Shown: positions 23,460 to 34,672 of the stretch, piece after piece | How positions within the stretch are numbered: the stretch's first letter is position 1 | Layout of the letters: each line of letters starts with the position of its first letter | Assembly: GCA_003224525.1 (NCBI GenBank) | Contig: QHZB01000214.1 | Span: forward strand, 1-38,922 | Length of the DNA: 38,922 nt | Direction of reading: 5' to 3' | Source: Acidobacteriota bacterium | Lineage (GTDB): Bacteria > Acidobacteriota > Terriglobia > Acidiferrales > UBA7541 | Translations under genes and position numbers: made by a program | The notes under the pieces: model-generated | Seen by the model: only the letters and a program-made list of their open reading frames with translations | Database searches by the model: none | What the model was told of the DNA's origin: nothing

Positions 23460-24374
23460 CTAGCTGGCAGCGGCTACTTCGCCGGGCTCGGCGAGCTTGC
23501 GGTGTTCGCGGATCATGCCGATGAGCGCCTGCGCGGCGCGCGGAAGGCTGCGGTCGCGGCGGTAGACGAGCCCCAGCTCGCGCCAGAGGTCCACACCTTC
23601 AACGTTGAGCAGCTTCACTTCCCCGGCCCTTACCTGGTCCTTGGCAAAACTCTCGCTGATGAAGGAGACGCCAGCATCAGCGGCAACGAAACGCTTGATC
23701 ATGCCGATACTGGGCAATTCCATAGTCACGTGAAGTCGCGAGCGATACGGCCGGAAGAGTTTATCGAGCACCTGGCGCGTAAAACCGGTCCTCGGAAAAA
23801 TGAGCGGCTGCTCCGCGACTTCCGCGAGGGTGATCTTCGAGCGATGAGCGAGCGGGTTTCGCGAGCTGACCATGAAGCGCAGGCGATCTTTGTAAATGTG
23901 GTGCATTTTCAAATTAGGCGACTTGATAGGCAGGGTGACGATGCCCACATCTGCCGAGCCGTCCTCTATGCGCTGCAGGATCTTATGGCTGAAGTTGCGG
24001 TAGATGCTGATGTGCACCAGCGGATAACGCCGCTGGAATTCGGCAAAAATGTCGGGGAGCAGGTAGAGGCAGGTGGCTTCATTGGCGCCGAAGACGATCG
24101 GGCCCTGAACAACGTTGCCGCGGTCCGCAACGACCTGAACGGATTCGTCGCGCATGCGAAGCAACTTTTCCGCGTACTCGAAAAGAACTTCGCCGGCCGG
24201 AGTCAGCTCGACGGACTTGGCGGAACGGTCGAGGAGCCTGGCCTTGTAGGCTTGTTCGAGCTGCCGAATCTGCGCACTGACGGCGGATTGCGAGCGAAAG
24301 ACTTTCTGGCCCGCACGTGAAAAGCTCTTCAGTTTGGCGACGAAAACAAAAGTAGCGAGTTGATCGAAGTCCAT
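23460..24374 (-). CDS. LysR-family transcriptional regulator
   Basis: 304-aa LysR protein. The N-terminal winged helix-turn-helix (about residues 1-60) has the typical FVFVAKLKSFSRAG and QSAVSAQIRQLE segments. The effector-binding domain (about 90-300) keeps the LysR pattern (GANEATCLYLLPDI, ADVGIVTLPI). It lies 67 nt downstream of gltB on the same strand, an arrangement that suggests a GltC-like link to glutamate synthase, which is inference. A TATAAT box on the minus strand (24400-24395), about 20 nt before the ATG, could give it its own promoter. The effector is unknown. Confidence 0.92.
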   Translation of the reverse strand: MDFDQLATFVFVAKLKSFSRAGQKVFRSQSAVSAQIRQLEQAYKARLLDRSAKSVELTPAGEVLFEYAEKLLRMRDESVQVVADRGNVVQGPIVFGANEATCLYLLPDIFAEFQRRYPLVHISIYRNFSHKILQRIEDGSADVGIVTLPIKSPNLKMHHIYKDRLRFMVSSRNPLAHRSKITLAEVAEQPLIFPRTGFTRQVLDKLFRPYRSRLHVTMELPSIGMIKRFVAADAGVSFISESFAKDQVRAGEVKLLNVEGVDLWRELGLVYRRDRSLPRAAQALIGMIREHRKLAEPGEVAAAS

Positions 24375-24394
24375 AGTCAGAACGTCCGGCGAGA

Positions 24395-24400
24395 ATTATA
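24395..24400 (-). promoter_or_regulatory. -10 box for the LysR gene
   Basis: TATAAT on the minus strand, about 20 nt before the ATG at 24374; no good -35 match at 17 nt. Confidence 0.4.
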
Positions 24401-24441
24401 GCGGATTCTGATTGCCGGTTGCGGAGTTAATATCTTTCCTT

Positions 24442-27400
24442 TCAAGCATGAAGCGCAGCTTGCGAAATCGGCGCACTAACCGCCGGCAAAATCGTGTGAC
24501 GCCGTTTGAATTGAGAGAGAATGGGACCCCACGTGGCCTCAACCGTACCCTGAAAATGACACGGTTGCACGCGCATCAAGGGTAACGCCCCACGCCGTGA
24601 GAGCAAGCGAGCCGCACGAGGGCTGGCCGTGAAGTGCACGTGTTCCTCCAGGGTGCGCCGCAACCAGTTCTCTTCCTCGGAATCGAGTTCAGCGAGGGTC
24701 ACGAAATCGCGGTGGAGCACATCCTCGGCTTCGGCACGCAACACATAAGCCAACCCGCCGGTCATGCCGGAACCGAAATTCAGGCCGAGCGGCCCGAGAA
24801 TGAGGGCCACGCCGCCGGTCATGTACTCGCATCCATGCTGGCCGACACCTTCCACTACGGCAAGCGCGCCGCTGTTTCTGACCGCAAAACGCTCTCCGCC
24901 GCGGCCTGCAATAAAGAGCTGGCCCGATGTGGCACCGTAGAGCACGGTGTTGCCTGCAAGGACGTCACCACGCCTTGAAGCAGCAAGCCCCGCAGCGATG
25001 GCGATGGTCCCACCGGACAGTCCTTTTCCAACATAGTCGTTGGCTTCGCCGTTGAGCTTGAGCGTCACTCCCTCGGCAAGAAAAGCGCCGAAGCTCTGAC
25101 CGGCCGCGCCGTGAAATTCCTGGCTGATTTCGCCAACCACGGGGTGGCCGTTCTTGCGCCGGCGCATCAGTTCCCCGCTCAGGCCGGCGCCAACGCTGCG
25201 ATCGGAGTTCTGAACCGGCTGGGACTCATTTTGCATCGTCAGCGAAGCATTGAAGTGAACGGAATCTTCTAGCGCCATGACATGGAGGCCGGGCTCCTGC
25301 TGTGAAGCCACTCGACTTGAGGGAGAGATGGGCACAACCAGGAAGGGATCCATTCCCGATCGCGCACTGAGCCGGTCGTACCAGCCGGTGAGCTCGCTGA
25401 GCGAACGCACGCCAAGCTGGGCAAGCCGGTTGCGTACTTCCTCAGCCAGTGAACGAAAGTAGGCGATCACCATCTCCGGCTTGCCTTGAAATCTGGCACG
25501 CAACTTTTCGTCTTGCGTGGCGATCCCCACCGGGCAGGTATTGAGATGGCACTGCCGCGCCATGACGCATCCGATGGCCAGCAGGGACGCCGTGCCAAAA
25601 CCGAATTCGTCCGCACCGAGAATGGCGGCCAACACGATATCCCGCGCGAATTTCAGGCCTCCATCTACGCGGAGAGAGAGCCGCGAACGCAGGCCCGCGC
25701 GTACCAGCGTGTCATGCGTTTCGCGCAAGCCAATTTCCCAGGGAAGACCGGTGTTCTTGATGGAGGTCAACGGCGAAGAGCCGGTTCCGCCGTTGTGGCC
25801 GCTGATGGTGATGACGTCCGCGCCCGCTTTGGCCACGCCCGCGGCAATGATGCCGACGCCGGAGCCGGAAACGAGTTTTACGCCGATGCGCGCGCGCGGA
25901 TTCACGGCGCGCAAGTCGTGGATCAATTGCGCGAGGTCTTCGATGCTGTAAATATCGTGATGCGGCGGAGGTGAAATCAGCGGGGTGCCCGGCGTGGCGT
26001 GCCGGATGCGCGCGATGTATTCGGTGACTTTCTTGGCGGGCAATTGTCCACCCTCACCAGGCTTCGAGCCTTGCGCCATCTTGATTTCGAGTTCTTCGGC
26101 GTGGACGAGATAATCCGCCGTGACTCCAAAACGTCCCGAGGCGACTTGCTTGATCTTATTGGCCGCAGCCGGCTCGAAGCGATAGGTGTTCGGATCTTCG
26201 CCGCCTTCGCCGGTATTGCTCCGGCCACCGAGTTGATTCATCGCCATCGCCAACGTGCGGTGCGCCTCCGGGCTGAGCGAGCCAAGAGACATGGCCTGGG
26301 TGCTGAAACGTTTGAAGATGGACTCCAGCGGCTCGACTTCCTCCAGTGGAACGGCCGTGTCCGGAACGGGGTCGAGCAAGTCCCGCAGAAAAACCGCGCC
26401 CTGATGTTCTGCCAGTTCTTCAAATGCCGAGTAAGATTTCGCTCCGGGCGCGCGCACATGAGCGTGAAGCCGGCGGACAACCTCGGGCGAACTGGCGTGA
26501 AGCTCCGCTCCCTTCCGGAACCGGTAAAGACCGGAATCGGTCAATTCATCGGATTCGCCGGAGAAGGCCGCTTTGTGCAGGCGCAGATAATCCGCAAGGA
26601 GATCGTCCAGCGATTTCTGGCCAGGATAATCCGCAGCGTCTTCAAACACTTCCGCGCAAAGATCTTCGGAGAGACCCACGATCTCAAAGAGATGGCTATT
26701 GCGATAGCTAGCCAGGGTGGAGACGCCCATGCGTGCGAGAACTTTTCGCAGGCCGGCATTGATGGCCGCACGGGCTTTTTCCAAGCCACCCGGTTCAAGG
26801 GATTCCGCAAACTCATCGGCAAGATATGGCACGACAGCGCTGGCGCCAGCCGCCACTAGCAGGGCCACATGATGAGTGTCAAAGACCTGCGCGGATTCGA
26901 CAATCAGCGGCACGTCCCACAAGCCTTCACGAACCATTGCTTTCCACACCGCCGCGGTCGCAAGCAGCGCAGGCAGCGGTGCGCGATGGGCATCGATCGC
27001 ACGGTCGGAAAGGAGGAAGAGCCCCGGGCGCCCGCTGCCACTCAGAGGGGTAGTAGACAGCTGAGCAAAACTGCAGCGCGCCCCCGGGACTCCAGTTGCG
27101 GCAGGAAAAGTAATATCGATTCGTTGCTCGGTTCCAAAAATCGCGGAGAGCTGCGACAACTGACCAGCCGAAATCACGGGACTGGGAAGCGTGATTCCAT
27201 CTTTCAAGTGAACATCGAGAGACATCACGTGAGTCTCGCGCAAGGGATCGATCGGCGGGTTGGTGACCTGCGCGAACCGTTGCTTGCAGTAATCCCACAA
27301 AGTCCTTGGAAGAGCGGAAAGAAATGCGGGCGGCGCGTCGTCTCCCATGCTCCAGTCCGCTTCTTTGCCGTGTGTCAGCGCGGAAAAGAGAATCTTGAAT

Positions 27401-28824
27401 TGATCATCGGTCCAGCCGGCAGCGCCCGCGACGCGCTTTGGGTCATTGACGGGGACCAGCGGTGCGGCAGCTGGGGCTGTCAGCATTCTTTGCGGAATGG
27501 CGTTGCGCGCCTGATGGATCGCAAGGCGCTTGAGGATGTCGCGCCAGCGCAAAAAGAGCCCGGTGGCGGGATTGGCAAGGATCATTTCTCCGGGACCGAG
27601 CCGCTGGCGCTCAGCGATACGCGATTCTTCCAGATCGACCAAACCCGTCTCGGACCCGGCAATCAGCAGACCATCATGCGTAAGGGTGTAGCGGAGCGGG
27701 CGCAAGCCGTTGCGGTCCAGCTTCGCTCCGACAAACTGGCCATCTGAGAAAACCAGAGCCGCAGGGCCATCCCAGGGTTCGCTTTGCTGCGAAAGCGCGG
27801 TCAGCGCACCGCGCACGTCCCGCGAAAGCAGGGGATCTTTTTGAAAAGCCGGCGGAACCATGGCGAGCATGGCTTCTTCCGATGACAGTCCTTCGAGGAG
27901 CCGGAGCTCGAAACCGTTGTCGAAACTCGCCGAATCGCTGACGTGCTCTTCGAGGAGGGGGAACCACGATCCCACCGTGAGCCGCGAGCGGATCTCGGCC
28001 GCCTTGGCACGCAGCCAGCGCCGGTTCGAGACAATCGTATTGATCTCACCGTTATGCGCGACGTAACGGAAGGGTTGCGCCAGATGCCAGGAAGGCTGTG
28101 TGTTGGTTGAATAGCGCTGATGAAAAACGGCAAATGTGGTTGCGAACGATGAATCGCGCAAATCTTCGTAAAACTGGGGAAATTGCCAAGGCGTAAGCAG
28201 ACCCTTGTATACGATGGTCTGCGAGGAAAGCGAGCAGATATAGCATCGCGGCGGCAAGAGCGATTCCGCGCGCTTTCTCAACAGCGCCAAACGCCACTCG
28301 AAACGCTCGGCGCCCCGCGCCGGATGGAAGGGTTCGACAAAAAACTGCCAAATTTCGGGCATCGTTTCGAGCGCCCGGCGCCCCAAAGAATTGGTATTTA
28401 CCGGCACCCGGCGCCAGCCGATGACGCGCAGTCGCTCGGTGTCCGCCGCGACTTCAACGGCCGCGCGGGCTTCCTCAACCACGGACGAAGGAAGAAATGC
28501 AAAGCCGACGCCGAACATTTCGGGCAGCTCAATTCCCTGCTCTTGAGCGCGGGCACGGAAGAAGGCCTGTGGGAGCGAGGTGAGCAAACCGGCGCCATCG
28601 CCGCTGGCTCCATCCGCGTCGACGCCTCCACGGTGGGTGAGGCGCTCTAAAGCCGTCAAAGCAAACTGGATGATGTCGTAGCTAGGCGTACCACCGAGGC
28701 GGGCAATGAAGCCTGTACCGCAAGCGTCGTGGTCCGGGTGGCCCCAGTTGGGGTGACCACCCCGAGTCAAGCGAGGTCGCGCATCCTGATGACCGCATTG
28801 GCCTCGACCATGCCGATGGTACAT
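24442..28824 (-). CDS. gltB: Glutamate synthase large subunit
   Basis: 1460-aa GltB. Order: a short N-terminal propeptide; class II glutamine amidotransferase domain with nucleophile Cys35 (HDACGTGFIARLGG), expected to become the mature N-terminus; central domain; FMN-binding synthase barrel with the 3Fe-4S ligands Cys1086, Cys1092 and Cys1097 (CVMARQCHLNTC); and the C-terminal GXGXG beta-helix. It converts glutamine and 2-oxoglutarate to two glutamates; ammonia passes through an internal channel. The NAD(P)H-oxidising small subunit GltD is not in the window. The start at 28824 has no Shine-Dalgarno, and a promoter ends only 7 nt before it, so translation may be leaderless. The LysR gene follows. 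Confidence 0.97.
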   Translation of the reverse strand: MYHRHGRGQCGHQDARPRLTRGGHPNWGHPDHDACGTGFIARLGGTPSYDIIQFALTALERLTHRGGVDADGASGDGAGLLTSLPQAFFRARAQEQGIELPEMFGVGFAFLPSSVVEEARAAVEVAADTERLRVIGWRRVPVNTNSLGRRALETMPEIWQFFVEPFHPARGAERFEWRLALLRKRAESLLPPRCYICSLSSQTIVYKGLLTPWQFPQFYEDLRDSSFATTFAVFHQRYSTNTQPSWHLAQPFRYVAHNGEINTIVSNRRWLRAKAAEIRSRLTVGSWFPLLEEHVSDSASFDNGFELRLLEGLSSEEAMLAMVPPAFQKDPLLSRDVRGALTALSQQSEPWDGPAALVFSDGQFVGAKLDRNGLRPLRYTLTHDGLLIAGSETGLVDLEESRIAERQRLGPGEMILANPATGLFLRWRDILKRLAIHQARNAIPQRMLTAPAAAPLVPVNDPKRVAGAAGWTDDQFKILFSALTHGKEADWSMGDDAPPAFLSALPRTLWDYCKQRFAQVTNPPIDPLRETHVMSLDVHLKDGITLPSPVISAGQLSQLSAIFGTEQRIDITFPAATGVPGARCSFAQLSTTPLSGSGRPGLFLLSDRAIDAHRAPLPALLATAAVWKAMVREGLWDVPLIVESAQVFDTHHVALLVAAGASAVVPYLADEFAESLEPGGLEKARAAINAGLRKVLARMGVSTLASYRNSHLFEIVGLSEDLCAEVFEDAADYPGQKSLDDLLADYLRLHKAAFSGESDELTDSGLYRFRKGAELHASSPEVVRRLHAHVRAPGAKSYSAFEELAEHQGAVFLRDLLDPVPDTAVPLEEVEPLESIFKRFSTQAMSLGSLSPEAHRTLAMAMNQLGGRSNTGEGGEDPNTYRFEPAAANKIKQVASGRFGVTADYLVHAEELEIKMAQGSKPGEGGQLPAKKVTEYIARIRHATPGTPLISPPPHHDIYSIEDLAQLIHDLRAVNPRARIGVKLVSGSGVGIIAAGVAKAGADVITISGHNGGTGSSPLTSIKNTGLPWEIGLRETHDTLVRAGLRSRLSLRVDGGLKFARDIVLAAILGADEFGFGTASLLAIGCVMARQCHLNTCPVGIATQDEKLRARFQGKPEMVIAYFRSLAEEVRNRLAQLGVRSLSELTGWYDRLSARSGMDPFLVVPISPSSRVASQQEPGLHVMALEDSVHFNASLTMQNESQPVQNSDRSVGAGLSGELMRRRKNGHPVVGEISQEFHGAAGQSFGAFLAEGVTLKLNGEANDYVGKGLSGGTIAIAAGLAASRRGDVLAGNTVLYGATSGQLFIAGRGGERFAVRNSGALAVVEGVGQHGCEYMTGGVALILGPLGLNFGSGMTGGLAYVLRAEAEDVLHRDFVTLAELDSEEENWLRRTLEEHVHFTASPRAARLLSRRGALPLMRVQPCHFQGTVEATWGPILSQFKRRHTILPAVSAPISQAALHA

Positions 28825-28831
28825 ACCAGTT

Positions 28832-28860
28832 TATTAAACGGGTGGGGAGTGGATGTACAA
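28832..28860 (-). promoter_or_regulatory. gltB promoter, apparently leaderless
   Basis: On the minus strand TTGTAC (28860-28855), an exact 17-nt spacer and TTAATA (28837-28832). Seven bases then separate the box from the ATG at 28824, so the transcript would begin at or beside the start codon. No Shine-Dalgarno is present. Confidence 0.5.
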
Positions 28861-28919
28861 CGCAGAATTTTGATTCTCTGAATTGATTTCTTGATAAGTG
28901 AGCCTAGGAGCCCGAAGCG

Positions 28920-30323
28920 CTAGAACTTGGTCACTTCGGAGAAACAGAAGTCACGAACTTTCATGGCGGGCACGACCATCTCGAACGCCTCTTCGCCGGT
29001 GGCGCGGACGGGGGGACCCAGCAATTCCACGTTTTTGAGCATTTCGATGATCGACTGATTGAAGCGAAAGTTTCGCACCGCGCCTCTAACCCGCCCATTA
29101 TCAACGAGAAACAGGCCGTCGCGGGTCATACCAGTCATCACCTTTTCGTAGGGATCGACTTCGCGGATGTACCACAGGCGGGTCACGAGCAACCCTCGTT
29201 CAGTGGAAGCGACCATTTTCTCTATCGAGGAATCTCCGCCGCCGAAGACAAGATTCATCGGCGCTTCCCCGTATTCATTCGGAAGCGCAAAACCGTGCCC
29301 GGTGGGCTGTTTGTGCGCAGCTTTGGCGGCCGCGCGCGAATATACAAGATTTTTGGGAACCCCGCGATCCACCAGCAATACCCGTTGACGCGGCATTCCC
29401 TCGCCATCGAACGGCGCGCCCTGCTGCAGCGGATGGTAAACGTCGTCGCTGATGCTGATACTTTGTCCAAAGAGCTGTTTGCCCATGCGTTCGTTCAGGC
29501 AGGAGCGCTTGTCTTCTAGGGCGGTGGCGGCGAAATCGTAAAAAAGAAAACCGACGAGATCGAGCACGGCCGCGGGTTCGAGGACTACCGTGTAACGTCC
29601 AGGCGGAAGCTCGCGCGCGTTGACGGCAAGGTGTGCTTTCTCGCTGGCTCGCGCCGCCAGTTTCTGTGGATCGAACGCGCGGACGTCAGCGGAGTTGGCT
29701 TTGGCCCAGCTCGCCGCAGAGTCTTCCTGCGCGGTGATGGAAAATTCGGAGTGCGTTTCGCGATAGGCCGCAAAAAGGCCTCGAGAATTGCCCAAAGCGG
29801 ACTGGCTTTGGCCGTTCGAATAGATTCCAGCGGCGACCTGGCCTTTCTTGACAGCCAAGTCACAGGCGCGCCGGACGGCCCGGGCACGCTCTTCGGCGTT
29901 GAGAGCGGCGGTCTGTTTGATGAACCGTTTCACGGCATGATAACTCTGTCTTCCGGGCATCCGGAGGAGGCGCGGATCCTTTGGCTGGCTGCGCGCAAGC
30001 GAGAGAGAAGCTTCGATCGCGGCGCGGATCGAGTCTTCATCAATGCGATTTGTGGTAGCGCGCGCGGTTCGGCCGTCAACGACCGTGCGAATCGAAACCG
30101 TCAGGCCATGCTCGGCGACGTTCTGGTGAATGGCGTTATTGGCGAAACGCGTCAATGCGTCCGCAACTTCGTCCACGTGGACTTCCGTCTCTTGGGCTCC
30201 CGTGGATTTCGCCAGACGAAGAACCGTGCCGACGATGCGCCGAAGCTCGCGATCGTGGAGAAGCTCCGCGGCTCCTGCGCTTGCCCCTGTTGATGCTTTC
30301 TTCGACTTGGCCGCCGGTTTCAT
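28920..30323 (-). CDS. TldD/PmbA-family protease subunit (TldE-like)
   Basis: 467-aa protein of the PmbA/TldD family, the non-catalytic-type partner: it lacks the HExxxH zinc motif of TldD. Typical segments include GRTARATTNRIDED, LEPAAVLDLVGFL, LVFGGGDSSIEKMV and the C-terminal GMTRDGLFLVDNGRVRGAVRNFRFNQS. In E. coli TldD and TldE form a heterodimeric protease that trims peptides such as microcin B17 and CcdA. ATG at 30323 overlaps the tldD stop as ATGA, which fixes the start and couples translation; the open frame extends 41 codons further upstream. It is the last gene of the pair. Confidence 0.9.
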   Translation of the reverse strand: MKPAAKSKKASTGASAGAAELLHDRELRRIVGTVLRLAKSTGAQETEVHVDEVADALTRFANNAIHQNVAEHGLTVSIRTVVDGRTARATTNRIDEDSIRAAIEASLSLARSQPKDPRLLRMPGRQSYHAVKRFIKQTAALNAEERARAVRRACDLAVKKGQVAAGIYSNGQSQSALGNSRGLFAAYRETHSEFSITAQEDSAASWAKANSADVRAFDPQKLAARASEKAHLAVNARELPPGRYTVVLEPAAVLDLVGFLFYDFAATALEDKRSCLNERMGKQLFGQSISISDDVYHPLQQGAPFDGEGMPRQRVLLVDRGVPKNLVYSRAAAKAAHKQPTGHGFALPNEYGEAPMNLVFGGGDSSIEKMVASTERGLLVTRLWYIREVDPYEKVMTGMTRDGLFLVDNGRVRGAVRNFRFNQSIIEMLKNVELLGPPVRATGEEAFEMVVPAMKVRDFCFSEVTKF

Positions 30324-31780
30324 TGGCTCGAGAATGCCGTCCCGATATGCACGTCGCGGAAACGCGCCGGGGAAGCCCCGTGGCCCGTGCCCATGGTCTG
30401 CATGGGCTGCCCTTTTCCGCAATTGGGGGTGCCCCACAGCGTCCAATGATCGAACTTGCAGATGGCGTCGCAGGAATTCCAGAACTCCGTGGTAATTCCG
30501 CTGTAGCTGGGATTTTTGAGCATGCGGACTTTCTTTCCGCCTTTGATTTCCCAGCCGATTTCCGTTGAAAACTGAAACTGGTAGCGCCGGTCATCGATGG
30601 ACCAGGAGCGATTTGTCTCCATGAGGATTCCGTCGTGCGTGTCGGCGATCAAATCGTCGTAGTCCCAGGTGCCAGGCAGCAAACTGACGTTCGTCATTCG
30701 AATGATCGGCAGGCGGTTCCAGCTTTCCGTTCGCATCGTCCCGGAAGAGCGGTCCAGTCCCACCAGGTGCGCGGTTTCGCGATTCGAAAGATACCCGCGG
30801 AATTTGCCATCTTTGATGATGTCCGTGCATTGCGCGGGAACGCCTTCGTCGTCGTAAGCAAAGGTGCCGAGCCCCTGGCCGTGGTCGAGCCGCGCGTCGG
30901 CGACGACGTTCACAATGCTCGAAGCGTATTTCAGCTGGTTCAACTGGTCGAGCGTCAGAAAACTCGTGCCGGCGAAATTCGCTTCCTGACCAAGAACGCG
31001 ATCCAGCTCGATGGGATGGCCGATCGATTCATGAATCTGCAGGCCGAGCTGGCTGCCGCCGAGGAGGAGGGTGCCGACCTTTTCCGGGCATTGCGACGCG
31101 GAATGAAGCGCGGCGGCCTCTTCTGCGATGCCCGGCGCGTTTCTCATCAAATCGAGCGCTTCAACGAGTTCGTAACCTTGGAGAGAATGCTGGCCGCCAA
31201 AACTATTGGGATAAGAACGTTTTTGAATTTCTTCATCCTGAAACGAAGTGGCGGCAATTCCGCATCCGGAAATCACTTTGTGCTGATGAATGCGCGAGCC
31301 GGCGCTGGAAGCAAACCACGAATCGATCTTGCGGAATTGCATGTCCGTTTCCGTCAGCGTCACGCCTTTTACGCGGCGCATTTCGGCGTCGGCAGCAAGC
31401 AGCAGTGCCAGCTGTGTTTCGAGGGGAATTTCGAAGGGGTCTTTGCGGAACGGACTCTGCCAACTGTCCACGTAAACTTGTTCCGGAACAAGAACAACGT
31501 TGCTGCGTTTCGCTAGTGCCGATGCCTTGGCGAGAGAAACAGCCTGCGCCGCGCAAGCCGCGACGCCTTCCCGCGTCAAACGATCCGTGGAGGCGAAACC
31601 CCAGGCACCATCTGCCAGCACACGAATGCCAAGGCCGATCGATTCGCTCTGGGACAGCGTGCCGACGCGGCCGTTCTTCGTCGTGAGGTCACGCTGGCGC
31701 AGATGCATCAAGCGCGCGTCGCCATAGGAAGCGCCGCGCAGCCCGGCGGTATCAAGTGAGTTCGTGCAGAGATCCCACAT
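30320..31780 (-). CDS. tldD: Zinc metalloprotease TldD homologue
   Basis: 486-aa TldD-family metalloprotease. The zinc motif is HESIGH, with His250, Glu251 and His255, and the third ligand is the C-terminal Cys454 in GTPNCGKGQP, as in the TldD/TldE structure. The protein belongs to the cytosolic TldD/TldE heterodimer that degrades unstructured peptides through a narrow channel. The start at 31780 lacks a clear Shine-Dalgarno but fits the usual TldD N-terminus (about 18 residues before the ARL strand). The stop overlaps the TldE start. Upstream is ahcY, with a hairpin in between. Confidence 0.93.
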   Translation of the reverse strand: MWDLCTNSLDTAGLRGASYGDARLMHLRQRDLTTKNGRVGTLSQSESIGLGIRVLADGAWGFASTDRLTREGVAACAAQAVSLAKASALAKRSNVVLVPEQVYVDSWQSPFRKDPFEIPLETQLALLLAADAEMRRVKGVTLTETDMQFRKIDSWFASSAGSRIHQHKVISGCGIAATSFQDEEIQKRSYPNSFGGQHSLQGYELVEALDLMRNAPGIAEEAAALHSASQCPEKVGTLLLGGSQLGLQIHESIGHPIELDRVLGQEANFAGTSFLTLDQLNQLKYASSIVNVVADARLDHGQGLGTFAYDDEGVPAQCTDIIKDGKFRGYLSNRETAHLVGLDRSSGTMRTESWNRLPIIRMTNVSLLPGTWDYDDLIADTHDGILMETNRSWSIDDRRYQFQFSTEIGWEIKGGKKVRMLKNPSYSGITTEFWNSCDAICKFDHWTLWGTPNCGKGQPMQTMGTGHGASPARFRDVHIGTAFSSQ

Positions 31781-31824
31781 GGGTCTACATCAAACTGAAA
31801 AAAACCATCAGTAAATGCGCAAGA

Positions 31825-31861
31825 GCGCAGCACCTGTTCCGAACCTGTCGGAATGCTGCGC
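31825..31861 (-). terminator. Hairpin between ahcY and tldD
   Basis: GCGCAGCA (31825-31832) pairs with TGCTGCGC (31854-31861), and inside it TTCCGA (31837-31842) with TCGGAA (31848-31853). The total is 14 bp with a 4-nt bulge on one side. On the minus strand a seven-T run (31804-31798) follows only about 20 nt later, so this may be a weak or Rho-dependent terminator, or an RNA-stability element. Confidence 0.4.
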
Positions 31862-31907
31862 CCCCGCAAAGATAACATGATTGAGCAGCCGAGAATGGCG
31901 GCAAGAG

Positions 31908-33287
<1,380 letters not shown>

Positions 33288-34478
33288 CTAGCGTCGAGCT
33301 CCGACTTCCGCAGTCGCGGCGGTCCCGAGGCCGGCGGCCTTGCGGAGAGCATCCGCGCGGTCCGTGCGCTCCCAGGTAAATCCGGCCCCGCTGCGGCCGA
33401 AGTGGCCATAAGCAGCGGTGGCCTTGTAAATCGGACGTCGTAGGTCCAGCGTCTCAATGATACCCTTGGGAGTCAGCGTAAAAAATTCACGGATCAGCGC
33501 GGTGATTTTTTCTTCCGACACCGTCGCGGTGCCAAAGGTTTCCGCCATTACCGAGACGGGTTCGGCGACGCCGATGGCGTAGGCCAATTGCACTTCCGTC
33601 TTTCGCGCCAGGCCCGCGGCCACAATGTTCTTCGCGATATAGCGCGCCATGTAGCAAGCCGAGCGATCCACCTTTGAGGGATCCTTGCCGGAGAAAGCGC
33701 CGCCACCATGCCGGCTGTACCCACCGTAGGTGTCGACGATGATCTTGCGCCCGGTCAAGCCTGCGTCGCCCATGGGTCCGCCAATCACAAAGCGGCCCGT
33801 CGGATTGATGTGATACTTCGTCTTGGCATCCAGCATCGAGGCGGGAATAATCGGTTTAATGACGTGCTCGGCGACGGCGTCGCGAAGGTCCGCGTTCGAC
33901 ACTTTCTCGCTGTGCTGCGTGGAGACAACCACGCAATCGACGCGCGCCGGGCGGCCGTTGCGGTACTCGATAGTGACCTGCGACTTTCCATCAGGCCGGA
34001 GAAAATCAACTTTGTTGGCTTTGCGAATATCGGAGAGGCGCTGCGTGAGGCGGTGGGCGAGCTGGATAGGCATGGGCATCAATTCTTCGGTTTCATCGCA
34101 GGCGAACCCAAACATCAAGCCCTGGTCGCCCGCTCCACCGGTATCCACGCCCATGGCGATGTCCGGCGACTGCCGCCTCACCGTGCACATGACGGCGCAG
34201 GTATCCGCGTCGTAGCCGTACTTCGCGCGATCGTAGCCGACGCCGCGAATGGTGTTGCGTACTAGCTCATCGTAATCGACGTGCGCGCTGGTTGTGATTT
34301 CACCAGCGACGACCGCCACGCCGGTGGTGACGAGCGTTTCGCAAGCCACGCGCCCCTGGGGGTCGCGCCTCATAACCTCGTCAAGGACCGCGTCAGAAAT
34401 CTGGTCGGCAATTTTGTCCGGATGGCCCTCGGTTACGGATTCCGACGTAAATAGAAAGTTGCGTAAGGCTTCGCTCAA
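33288..34478 (-). CDS. metK: S-adenosylmethionine synthetase
   Basis: 396-aa MetK, which makes SAM from methionine and ATP. Seen: the start block [23 protein letters not shown], the ATP-binding hexapeptide region [16 protein letters not shown], the P-loop-like [16 protein letters not shown], and a standard C-terminus with YGHFGR. The length is normal. The start is TTG at 34478 with AGGAG seven nt upstream; the open frame runs on for 60 more codons without homology. The next gene is ahcY, so the two make part of the activated methyl cycle. Confidence 0.96.
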   Translation of the reverse strand: MSEALRNFLFTSESVTEGHPDKIADQISDAVLDEVMRRDPQGRVACETLVTTGVAVVAGEITTSAHVDYDELVRNTIRGVGYDRAKYGYDADTCAVMCTVRRQSPDIAMGVDTGGAGDQGLMFGFACDETEELMPMPIQLAHRLTQRLSDIRKANKVDFLRPDGKSQVTIEYRNGRPARVDCVVVSTQHSEKVSNADLRDAVAEHVIKPIIPASMLDAKTKYHINPTGRFVIGGPMGDAGLTGRKIIVDTYGGYSRHGGGAFSGKDPSKVDRSACYMARYIAKNIVAAGLARKTEVQLAYAIGVAEPVSVMAETFGTATVSEEKITALIREFFTLTPKGIIETLDLRRPIYKATAAYGHFGRSGAGFTWERTDRADALRKAAGLGTAATAEVGARR

Positions 34479-34557
34479 ACTAATTCTCCTTCGTGACTTG
34501 CGGGGGGCACCCCATTGCAAACGCCCCCGTCCATTCGGCACCCTACTAAACCTTACA

Positions 34558-34586
34558 AAATTACCATTCGCGCGGAGAAGAATCAA
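34558..34586 (-). promoter_or_regulatory. Possible metK promoter
   Basis: On the minus strand TTGATT (34586-34581), a 17-nt spacer and TAATTT (34563-34558), about 80 nt before the TTG start. The -10 match is only moderate. A G-rich/C-rich stretch (about 34502-34528) downstream could fold in the leader; no known SAM riboswitch is recognised. Confidence 0.35.
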
Positions 34587-34672
34587 CGCATTGATTCCAA
34601 CTAGCTTGCCAGTGCGTCGAACGGTCGAAATCAGGCTCCGGACGGCGAGCTGCCGCATTGAACGGGCACGCG

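Noticed and set aside
23197-23463. 88-codon plus-strand frame before the lysR stop
   Set aside because: No ribosome-binding site or recognisable motif, low-complexity start, and it runs into the 3' end of the convergent LysR gene.
34502-34528. G-run/C-run pairing in the metK leader as a riboswitch
   Set aside because: Five G-C pairs around a long loop with no match to SAM riboswitch cores.
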